Notes under the pieces: generated by a model | The model's database searches: none | Told to the model about the DNA's origin: nothing | Seen by the model: only the letters and a program-made list of their open reading frames with translations | Position numbers and translations under genes: made by a program | Assembly (NCBI RefSeq): GCF_018613415.1 | Contig: NZ_JAGGQG010000012.1 | Coordinates: 1 to 64,000, forward strand | Reading direction: 5' to 3' | DNA from: Bacillus sp. ISL-18 | GTDB taxonomy: Bacteria > Bacillota > Bacilli > Bacillales > Cytobacillaceae | Length of the DNA: 64,000 nucleotides | Shown: positions 10,231-17,234 of the stretch, in pieces | How the letters are laid out: each line of letters opens with the position of its first letter | How positions within the stretch are numbered: the first letter of the stretch is position 1

Positions 10231-12012
10231 TTATGAAATATACTCAATGTAGATAGATTTATTAACTTTCTTCGGTATGATGCGCAGGCGGTCGTTTCGT
10301 TTGATCGTCAGGCCTTTTTGGGCATTGATTGCCCGGCCGTTTTTTTCTATGGTGCAATTAGAGTGGTTAATCAGTAATAAAGAGTCATTGGCGAGTGGTT
10401 TAAAGATGATTTTCTCTGTTTCCGCAAACTCTGGTGCCAGAGATAAGAGTTGATGAAGACGGAATTTCCCCTTAAAGAATTTCAACTTTTTATATTGCGG
10501 GCTGACACGTTCCCCGGTTTCTTCGTCCTTGACTTCCATGACCATCTGCCCGCTGAACCTGCGGTTTCTGCTCTTTAATTTGGACCAAAGCAGGGAAGCG
10601 AGCCCAGCCAGTAAGAGGATACCTGCTGCAGCTCCGCTGATCGGAAGCCAGGGGAAGGATTTGCCGCCATCATCCGTCACGCTTCGCGGTTTCTCGTTTA
10701 CAGGGACCTCGGGTGCTGTTAACAACGTGATTTTCTGTGGAATCGTCTGACGGAAGAAGCTGTTATCTTCTGCTTTCACCGTCACTTCATAGGCAGAAGC
10801 ACTGCCAAGCTTAAACGCACCCGAAAATCCGCTAGTTCCAGGTTCTAACGAAAACTCCTCTGTTTTTCCTTTATCGAGGTCTTTGACTAACAATGTACCT
10901 TTCATCGAGTGATAAAAAGCTTGATCCTTAAGGGCCGTGCTGTCGTCCTCAAAGAAGGCACGAACTTGAACGGTGTCACCAGCTTTGTAGCTCTCCTTGG
11001 CAAGGGCCGCCAATTTCAATTGTAAATCATAGTTGAAGATAAGATTGATATCGATTTTATCGTGTGGGACGCCCTTGACCTTTAGTGTCCAATCCCCCTG
11101 AACGGGTTTAAGCAGCTTGACCATCGAATAGGTTCTTGATTTCGTCAGCACGACCTGATCAGATGGAATCTCCACCACTTTGCCCGAAGGGTTCATCAGT
11201 TGAATCTCCACAGGCTGATCAGACATAAGGGAGATATTGGCTTCCCGGACGTTTTCGTTTGGCACGGTAATCTTGATATCCTGATACGCGCCAGTACCAA
11301 TTAGTTGTGAAACCGGAACAATCTTTAATTTAAAATGCCGGGCAAAGATTTCGCTCAGGATCTTAGGGAGCTGCTCCGCTGAAGTGGCCTCAAAGAATTT
11401 CCCATTTGTACTGTCTGCCACATTCGTCAGGACTGCCTGATTGAGCTTCCCATCCGCGTTCAAGCCAATCGTATAAATGGGGAAGCCCTTGGCTTTTGCC
11501 TGACTGACCGCTGATTGGAGGTCTTGATCCGCCTGCGAAATCGTTTTAGACTTTCGCGGATTCAGTTCATTATTTCCGTCTGCCAGCAGGACAATCAATG
11601 GGGTAAAATCCTTTTCATGGCTGGATTCAAGCATCTTTATTGCCTCAGAAACCCCGGTTGATAAGTCTGTATAGGAGTATTTCTCAAGTGAATCGATGAA
11701 CGACTTCAATTCTTTTTTATCTTGTTCCGAGCCGATTTTTACGAGCGACTTTTCTCGCATTACCTCGTCCGAGTAGGCAACGACCCCGATTTTATCTCCT
11801 TGGAGCGATGACATATCGATAAACATCTTCATCGCTTCCTTACTGATATTATTCGGATCGCTGTCCCTCATGGAATTACTGACGTCCACAACAAGCATTC
11901 CTTCCATTCGTGAGGTGGAATGTATCGGACTTGCCGCGCGTACATTAAGATAACTAATGCTGCAGACAATAACCGCCAGTATGATGAAACTACTAATTGT
12001 CTTTCTAAACAT
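10231..12012 (-). CDS. Membrane vWA-domain protein with FHA-like C-terminus (593 aa)
   Basis: First gene of the operon. An N-terminal signal peptide or anchor (residues 5-27, ending VRAAS) precedes a von Willebrand A domain (about 35-235) with an intact MIDAS: DVSNS at 43-47, Thr115 in SYTDLSTG, and Asp145 in LLADGNNE. A beta-rich region (about 240-440) follows, then a transmembrane helix (about 450-475, WLPISGAAAGILLLAGLAS). The final ~100 residues look like a forkhead-associated-type beta domain (LLLINHSNCTIEKNGRAI, then RNDRLRI). The predicted topology puts the vWA domain outside the membrane and the FHA-like domain inside, which suits an envelope sensor relaying to the cytosolic tubulin and GTPase. 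It starts at an ATG after GGAGG. A TATAAT-like -10 lies on the minus strand at 12084-12089. Confidence 0.88.
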   Translation of the reverse strand: MFRKTISSFIILAVIVCSISYLNVRAASPIHSTSRMEGMLVVDVSNSMRDSDPNNISKEAMKMFIDMSSLQGDKIGVVAYSDEVMREKSLVKIGSEQDKKELKSFIDSLEKYSYTDLSTGVSEAIKMLESSHEKDFTPLIVLLADGNNELNPRKSKTISQADQDLQSAVSQAKAKGFPIYTIGLNADGKLNQAVLTNVADSTNGKFFEATSAEQLPKILSEIFARHFKLKIVPVSQLIGTGAYQDIKITVPNENVREANISLMSDQPVEIQLMNPSGKVVEIPSDQVVLTKSRTYSMVKLLKPVQGDWTLKVKGVPHDKIDINLIFNYDLQLKLAALAKESYKAGDTVQVRAFFEDDSTALKDQAFYHSMKGTLLVKDLDKGKTEEFSLEPGTSGFSGAFKLGSASAYEVTVKAEDNSFFRQTIPQKITLLTAPEVPVNEKPRSVTDDGGKSFPWLPISGAAAGILLLAGLASLLWSKLKSRNRRFSGQMVMEVKDEETGERVSPQYKKLKFFKGKFRLHQLLSLAPEFAETEKIIFKPLANDSLLLINHSNCTIEKNGRAINAQKGLTIKRNDRLRIIPKKVNKSIYIEYIS

Positions 12013-12189
12013 GTGCTGCCACCTCCATTAGCAGTATCGATCTCTAAAATGGAACAACCTCCAAGCCCATCCCAATTGTTGTCATTATATTCCCAAGCTG
12101 TACTCCCTAGAATGATAAAGTTGGACGTTTAGAAAGATGTCTCATAGAGAAGTACCTAGGATTACGATTGGTGTAAAGGGGGAGAATTC

Positions 12190-12339
12190 ATGTATGGACT
12201 GATGTTTACCAGCATCCTAGTTTTCACTCTGATTTATAAAACTTATAAATTACGAAAAAATAAACGCAGCAACGGGAGTTTCGAAGAGATCGACGAGGAA
12301 TTGGAGATCATGCTGACAGAGGGTGATACCTTTGGCTAA
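12190..12339 (+). CDS. Small single-pass membrane protein (49 aa)
   Basis: A short gene with ATG at 12190 preceded by GGGGGAGAATTC. It encodes an N-terminal hydrophobic helix (MYGLMFTSILVFTLIY), a basic stretch (KTYKLRKNKR) and an acidic tail (EEIDEELEI), as expected for a small membrane protein with a cytoplasmic C-terminus. Its 3' end overlaps the TTG start of the next gene, so the two are probably co-translated. It is transcribed divergently from the vWA operon. No family recognised. Confidence 0.65.
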   Translation: MYGLMFTSILVFTLIYKTYKLRKNKRSNGSFEEIDEELEIMLTEGDTFG

Positions 12340-13279
12340 ACGGGATGAAAAGCCTGCAAAAAATGAAAAATATCAGTTTCAAAAACTAAAAATGTGTAAG
12401 AACTGTCAACGCTATTCGGTTCTGAAGGACCCGATTTGTCCGGTCTGCGGCAAGCACTATAAACTAGTCCACCAGCTTGTTAGAAAGAGTGTCTTAAAAC
12501 GCTTATTTACTGAAGCCATCTGGGTTCTAACTGGTACCGGTATGGGGGTCATATTCGCCCCAACGACGCAAACTAGGTACTTCTTGACTGGCGGGACGAT
12601 GTTTTGCATCAGCTATATCATCGTAATGTCTATCTTTTTTAAAAGTGAATATCACTGCCAATTGAAAAAACGGCTTAGGAAGGATTTACGCAAAATTCAG
12701 GCGGGGATTCGGTTTGACAGTAACCTTGCAAAAGAAGCTGAAAGTGAGGGACAGTTAGAGGCGGCATATGAAAAACTTTGTGAAATAGGTGACTTCGTTT
12801 ACAGCGATGAAGTGAAAATAAGCCAACTAATCGTGTTAAACAAGTTACCATTTAGAAGTGGAGTTGAACCCGAGCTTGAAAGGCTGATCCCGTCGTCATA
12901 TGACAAAAATTTTGTGAACTATGCACTCAAGGTTTTAAAACAGAATCGTGCCCGGTTCACTAAGAGGTGTATCGCTTACTTTATCTGCTACCGAGAGAAC
13001 ATTATGATGGATTTTGGAGGAGATTCACTCATTAGCATAGCGGATACGGCCTTACGAATGAAGCTTTATATCCTCGAATTTTCCGGGTTTATTGAAGAAT
13101 TTCTTGAGTATTTGCCAAAAGAACGCCTCCTAAGGCTTTGCAGCATGATCGAAGCGAATCCCAACATAGACTGGGGCAGTCTAAAGGGGAGCACGATCCG
13201 TCTGATTGAGCGGAAGTATTCATCCGATCCGGATCTTAATCGCTTCTTTGCCCATTTGAGAGTCATTGACCACGCATAA
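12332..13279 (+). CDS. Zinc-ribbon membrane protein of unknown function (315 aa)
   Basis: I place the start at TTG 12332, 6 bases after GAGGGTG; a GTG at 12323 would add three residues. The N-terminus is basic and carries a zinc ribbon (CKNC ... CPVC, about residues 24-44), followed by two hydrophobic segments (about 65-110: AIWVLTGTGMGVIFA, FCISYIIVMSIFF). The remaining ~200 residues are cytosolic and helical, possibly repeat-like. It forms a two-gene unit with the 49-aa membrane protein, diverging from the tubulin/vWA operon. The promoter-sharing arrangement makes co-regulation possible but does not prove membership. No known function can be assigned. Confidence 0.75.
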   Translation: MAKRDEKPAKNEKYQFQKLKMCKNCQRYSVLKDPICPVCGKHYKLVHQLVRKSVLKRLFTEAIWVLTGTGMGVIFAPTTQTRYFLTGGTMFCISYIIVMSIFFKSEYHCQLKKRLRKDLRKIQAGIRFDSNLAKEAESEGQLEAAYEKLCEIGDFVYSDEVKISQLIVLNKLPFRSGVEPELERLIPSSYDKNFVNYALKVLKQNRARFTKRCIAYFICYRENIMMDFGGDSLISIADTALRMKLYILEFSGFIEEFLEYLPKERLLRLCSMIEANPNIDWGSLKGSTIRLIERKYSSDPDLNRFFAHLRVIDHA

Positions 13280-13319
13280 AAAAGGCCGAGCGGGCATATT
13301 CCCATTCGGTCCTTTGATT

Positions 13320-13439
13320 GTCTAGCTCCAGCGCCTAGCCCCTCGAGGTCATAAGCCAATCCGTCCAAAAGGTTAAAGAACAACCTTTCGGCCGGCTCGT
13401 CTTATGCTGGTCGGGGCTGACCAAGGCGCTTGCGCTTTT
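13320..13439. repeat. Dispersed 120-bp nested inverted repeat (second copy)
   Basis: A second copy of the element at 4202-4321. It begins TGTCTAGCTCCAGCGCC, contains GGTCATAAGCCAATCCGTC and GGCCGGCTCGTCTTATGC, and ends CAAGGCGCTTGCGCTTTT. The ends and interior pair with each other, so transcripts would form a long hairpin. It sits between two converging genes. Confidence 0.8.
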
Positions 13440-13445
13440 CTTAAT

Positions 13446-13754
13446 TCACTTTTCTTTTTCAAGGCTTGATAAAGGGATAAACTGATGAAAGATCCCAATC
13501 GTCGTCATCTTGCCCATCCCGACATCTGTAAAATCTGTCTTGTAGATTGAAAAAACAACATAATCGGATTTGCTTGTACCGGCATCAAAGATGGATTTTC
13601 CGGCAATGGAGAGGATCCCCCTTTTTAGCAGGTTGGACGACTGATCCATTGATTTGTGATTAATCCAATCAATATATTCCGACCGCCCTGGATTTGTCGC
13701 AGATAATACATAGATGATGACAACCAATAGAATCAAAGAAACAAAACGCCTCAA
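13446..13754 (-). CDS. DUF4359-like small membrane or secreted protein (102 aa)
   Basis: The TTG at 13754 is chosen because it lies 7 bases after GGGAGG; a longer reading from 13787 lacks a site. The N-terminus (RRFVSLILLVVIIYVLSA) is a signal anchor, followed by TNPGRSEYIDWIN, a pattern I associate with the DUF4359 family (small Bacillus proteins with TNP..E.Y..W after the helix). The C-terminal half (SDYVVFSIYKTDF, GKMTTIGIFHQFIPL) is beta-rich. Function unknown. It converges with the zinc-ribbon gene across the dispersed repeat. Confidence 0.75.
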   Translation of the reverse strand: MRRFVSLILLVVIIYVLSATNPGRSEYIDWINHKSMDQSSNLLKRGILSIAGKSIFDAGTSKSDYVVFSIYKTDFTDVGMGKMTTIGIFHQFIPLSSLEKEK

Positions 13755-13956
13755 TTCATAACCTCCCAACTCTAAGAAAATGGACATTCAGCCTGTACAA
13801 TCTTATGTACGGTAAACCTAAAAAATCACCGCAACGAGTACGAATGGAAAAACATAATAATGCTATTTCTTTGCTGGTATGATAAATTATTACTATTATT
13901 ATCTATTCATAGATTGGGTAAACATCTTAAACAATCATTTTAAAGGAGAATAATCA

Positions 13957-14049
13957 GTGAAGAGAACCTATAAGTGGCTCATAGGCTGTTTACTATTCCT
14001 GCTATTACTTAATGGATTCGGAATATTGGCTGTAACGCTATTAAAATAA
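13957..14049 (+). CDS. Very small hydrophobic protein (30 aa)
   Basis: A GTG start lies 8 bases after AAAGGAGAA. The peptide is a short basic N-terminus (KRTYKW) followed by one hydrophobic helix (LIGCLLFLLLLNGFGILAV), so it would be a single-pass membrane peptide. It precedes the CPBP protease gene by 24 bp and is probably co-transcribed with it. The strong ribosome binding site is the main support; no homologue is known to me. Confidence 0.5.
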   Translation: MKRTYKWLIGCLLFLLLLNGFGILAVTLLK

Positions 14050-14073
14050 GCACGAAGGCAGGGAGGGACGCAG

Positions 14074-14988
14074 ATGACAACAAACTTAACAAAACCGATT
14101 TCAATCAAGTTACTCTTTGCCATGCTGGTGATCACGATTGGGGCTGAAGTCCTCCTTTATTTAACCCGGTACAGCTATTTGGCGAGTACCCTCTATGATG
14201 CGATGATGGTATCTTCCTTGTTTGTCGGCTTAAAACTGCACCGGCGGATTAGCAGTTCCGAACCGATTCAGGCAACAAAACGACAGCTGACCTTAAAGTT
14301 TACAGGCGCTTTCTTAATTTTCTTTATTGGCAGCACGATTATTAATATCTATTCATCGAACACTTTTAACGATTTTAACGTGGATTATGATCAATACGTT
14401 CAAGACTATACCGATATGCAAATGGATGTGGATCAGCATTCAAGTGCTGCTGATTCCGAGACAAAGACCAAACCCGATTCCACCTTTTTTGAAAAAGTAG
14501 ATACCATCGGCCCGGATTTATATACAGATGCGCTCGCAGGCTTAGAAGAGGTGTGGCGCCTAGCCTACATTATCCTTCTCCTGGTCGTATGTAAAAAATT
14601 CTTTCCAAACAGATGGGCGAGCGGGAGAAGAGATATTTTTCTGATGTGTGCCTTATTTCTCACTTCGATCCTATTTGGAATAGATCATACTTTAGACTCA
14701 GTGGAACCATGGGCTGTTAAAATTGGGGCCATCGTTACCTTTGCGAATATGGGGTTATTATTTGGGTTAATCTTATTATGGACACGAAACCTGTGGGTAA
14801 CCGTCCTCGTTCATTCTCTTTATGACATTACCGCGACACTATCGTGGTACTACCTAGATTCGGCGGTCGAACTAATGACCTTGATTGTTTTAATCGTTCA
14901 TGTTATTCTCCAAACGGTAGAAAAATTACAGCAAAAACGCTTGCTGCACCAGCTGGAAACAGAAGAAAGGGTGCAAGCGGCCGAATAG
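14074..14988 (+). CDS. CPBP-family intramembrane protease (304 aa)
   Basis: Integral membrane protein with about six to eight hydrophobic segments. The C-terminal half carries the CPBP/CAAX-protease (Abi) motifs: EEVWR in motif 1 (about residue 166, EExxxR), FGIDH in motif 2 (FxxxH) and HSLYD near the third motif. These residues form the glutamate/histidine metalloprotease site in the Rce1-like family. A hydrophilic acidic loop with many Asp and Thr lies at about 105-145. The ATG follows GGGAGGGACGCAG. Substrates are unknown; relatives act in prenyl-protein processing, bacteriocin immunity or regulated proteolysis. The gene ends in a terminator shared with the converging neighbour. Confidence 0.85.
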   Translation: MTTNLTKPISIKLLFAMLVITIGAEVLLYLTRYSYLASTLYDAMMVSSLFVGLKLHRRISSSEPIQATKRQLTLKFTGAFLIFFIGSTIINIYSSNTFNDFNVDYDQYVQDYTDMQMDVDQHSSAADSETKTKPDSTFFEKVDTIGPDLYTDALAGLEEVWRLAYIILLLVVCKKFFPNRWASGRRDIFLMCALFLTSILFGIDHTLDSVEPWAVKIGAIVTFANMGLLFGLILLWTRNLWVTVLVHSLYDITATLSWYYLDSAVELMTLIVLIVHVILQTVEKLQQKRLLHQLETEERVQAAE

Positions 14989-14989
14989 C

Positions 14990-15022
14990 AAAGGGGTTCC
15001 GCATTTTTTGCGGACCTCTTTT
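14990..15022. terminator. Bidirectional terminator
   Basis: AGGGGTTCCGC and GCGGACCTCT pair around a T-rich loop, with T on one side and A on the other. It sits between the converging CPBP protease gene and the 199-aa gene. Confidence 0.75.
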
Positions 15023-15620
15023 AATATGTATAAACCCTGGAATCCACCCAATAATGAACTGTCCCATCCTCGAGTCTCTCATACTTAATCTTTTCGCGCT
15101 CGAGCGCACTCTGTAAACTCTCCATCACCAGCTCTTGCTTGACTCGGAGTTCGATTATTTTATGGTTTAAGGTAGCCGTATTTGAAACCTTGGAAACGTC
15201 GAGATAGGTAAGAATCTCTTGTTGCTGCTCCATGACATGCAGCAAATCAAGTTTATGGGCTTGTAAGCGTGAGGGTGGATCCAGAGCGGAAAGTCTTTTC
15301 CATAAGTGAATTTGTTCTGCCTTTGCTTCACGATAGTCAACCGTGTGCCCAGAAAGAGCTTGATTGAGCAATTGTTCACTTTGCCTATATAAAAGCTGCT
15401 CTTTCGTTAAATAGGCAGCCAAATCGGATTGATTAGGGTGAAAGGAATACAGAACAGCCATTAACAAGATGAGCAGAAATCCGGCTGCTAGTATGACCCA
15501 TTTTTTCATAGAAGATGGATGTGGCGTAAGGGATCCAGTTTTTTCCGCGTGGTAGAATCGCCCCGCCGCCTGTAATTCTTCCAGCTCTTGTTTCACTTTT
15601 TGTTGGGCAGGAGTCAGCAA
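15021..15620 (-). CDS. Uncharacterised single-pass membrane protein (199 aa)
   Basis: The start TTG at 15620 follows GGAGG by 8 bases; a TTG at 15635 opens the frame earlier but lacks a site. A short cytoplasmic N-terminus of about 40 residues precedes one membrane helix (KKWVILAAGFLLILLMAVLY), then a ~140-residue extracytoplasmic part predicted to be helical and coiled-coil-like (QSEQLLNQAL, HKLDLLHVMEQQQEIL, KQELVMESLQSALERE), ending in DGTVHYWVDSRVYTY. No family recognised. It is a single gene between a shared terminator and an AT-rich gap. Confidence 0.65.
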   Translation of the reverse strand: MLTPAQQKVKQELEELQAAGRFYHAEKTGSLTPHPSSMKKWVILAAGFLLILLMAVLYSFHPNQSDLAAYLTKEQLLYRQSEQLLNQALSGHTVDYREAKAEQIHLWKRLSALDPPSRLQAHKLDLLHVMEQQQEILTYLDVSKVSNTATLNHKIIELRVKQELVMESLQSALEREKIKYERLEDGTVHYWVDSRVYTY

Positions 15621-15759
15621 CTTTAAGCCCTCCAATAGAATAGGATAGATAAACTACTACTATCCTACTATAAAACCTCGCGTAAAATCCATTTATTATC
15701 CAAATTTATAGATAAATACTCTTAACTTCCACCATCTCTAGCATTTTGAGTGTTCAAAA

Positions 15760-16149
15760 TTAATGTGTTTGTTTAGTTGTTCTGTTTGCTTCAAAGGTCC
15801 ACTGATTATTTAAAATGAAGTTGATTCCCATTCCCAGCGCAGTTGCTGCTAATTGTGAACCATACTGATTGAATCCCCATTGATGGACAAGTAAGAAGAG
15901 GCAGCCTGTATTGATACTTAGCACAATTAAATTAACAATGACAAATTTAACGAAAACAGCTAGATGGTTTTCTGTATTTTTAAACACCCACTTCTTATTC
16001 CAGTAATAGCTATTCACTAACCCAATCAGGTAAGAAAGGATATTGGCTGCGATGTAGTGCATGCCTAATTTGACAAACAATATATAACAACCAATCGAAA
16101 TAAGTGTATTCACAATCCCAACCAGTCCGAACTTCAGTAACTTTTTCAT
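15760..16149 (-). CDS. GtrA-family membrane protein (129 aa)
   Basis: Four hydrophobic segments in 129 residues, with the GtrA pattern of KFGLVGIVNTLIS at the start, YYWNKKWVFK after the second helix and NFILNNQWTFE near the end. GtrA proteins are thought to help move polyprenyl-linked sugars across the membrane for polysaccharide or teichoic acid glycosylation. The gene is monocistronic and lies a few kb from the wall polysaccharide cluster, so a role in decorating that polymer is plausible. It starts at an ATG after GAAGGG. Confidence 0.88.
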   Translation of the reverse strand: MKKLLKFGLVGIVNTLISIGCYILFVKLGMHYIAANILSYLIGLVNSYYWNKKWVFKNTENHLAVFVKFVIVNLIVLSINTGCLFLLVHQWGFNQYGSQLAATALGMGINFILNNQWTFEANRTTKQTH

Positions 16150-16280
16150 ACGAACCCTTCAATCCATAAATATGATTACCTCCATACTAATGATTTGGGA
16201 AAAGAAATGCAAAAAAGTAGTCAATGCCCTGTCCAGATCCTTGTGTTTTCTATAAATAGAGGGGAAAGGAGAGGTTGTAT

Positions 16281-16991
16281 ATGAACATAATTCAGCGATT
16301 GATTCCTGTTTCAAATAAAGACACGCGCCCTGGCATTAAAATGGTCCCTGCCTACATCACCATTCATGAAACAGATAATCCCAGCCCGGGTGCAGGTGCT
16401 CGGGCACATGCCAAATTACAGGAACGGGGAAATGACCGTTTGGCTTCCTGGCACCTGCAAATTGATGATCGTGAAGCAATTCAATCCATTCCCTTTCATG
16501 AGACAGCCTGGGCGGCAGGGGATGGAAGAAGTGGTACGGGTAATTCTTCTTCGATTCATATTGAACTATGTGTAAACAGTGATGGGGATTTTAAAAAGGT
16601 GGTCAACCATGCAGCGGAGGTCACAAAACAATTGATGGAGACCTATCAAATCCCCTTAGATAATGTGGTCCAGCATCACTATTGGAGTGGGAAAAACTGT
16701 CCTAGATTTCTCCGCAGCGGGGAAAAAGGGATCGACTGGAATGACTTTATTCAATTGGTCAATAGTCAGGATAATCACAAAAGCTCACAAGAGAACATGC
16801 CCTTTCCCGGCAATTTAATAAAAAGAGGCTCAATCGGCAAAGACGTCGAGCGAATACAGAGAGCTATTCATGTAAAAGTGGATGGCATTTTTGGCCCAAA
16901 GACAGAAAAAGCTGTCATGGCCTTCCAAAAACGCAACGGATTAGCCGCAAACGGAATGGTAGGCACAAAAACCTGGACAGTGTTGTTTTAA
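16281..16991 (+). CDS. N-acetylmuramoyl-L-alanine amidase with peptidoglycan-binding domain (236 aa)
   Basis: Amidase_2 domain at about residues 15-150: the zinc ligands are His in TIHETDNPSPGAGARAHA, His in VQHHYWSGKNCP, and a downstream Cys/His region as usual for this family; SSIHIELC is the central strand. A type-1 peptidoglycan-binding domain follows (about 170-236: GSIGKDVERIQRAI, VDGIFGPKTEKAVMAFQ). It cleaves the bond between muramic acid and the stem peptide. There is no signal peptide, as in prophage and mother-cell amidases such as CwlA/XlyA-type enzymes. The ATG at 16281 is 9 bases after GGAG. No phage genes surround it. Confidence 0.9.
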   Translation: MNIIQRLIPVSNKDTRPGIKMVPAYITIHETDNPSPGAGARAHAKLQERGNDRLASWHLQIDDREAIQSIPFHETAWAAGDGRSGTGNSSSIHIELCVNSDGDFKKVVNHAAEVTKQLMETYQIPLDNVVQHHYWSGKNCPRFLRSGEKGIDWNDFIQLVNSQDNHKSSQENMPFPGNLIKRGSIGKDVERIQRAIHVKVDGIFGPKTEKAVMAFQKRNGLAANGMVGTKTWTVLF

Positions 16992-17234
16992 CAAATTCAT
17001 TTATCTAAAAAAAGTACTGGATATCGCCCTGCATATTCCAATATAGGAAATATTGCTTATTTTCCTCCAATTAATAGAGGATTTGGCAGGAAACTATTTA
17101 AAAATTCGTCATAATAAGCGATAATAAACTATATTTCGGAATATTTTTCTAGTTTTCGAGGGTAGACAATCAAATTAATTGTCATTTTTTATTTTTTTCA
17201 TATAGGTAGATTTATATATATAGGAGTGGATGAA

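Noticed and set aside
16281..16991. Prophage lysis gene
   Set aside because: The amidase resembles phage-type enzymes, but no holin, structural or integrase gene is present around it.
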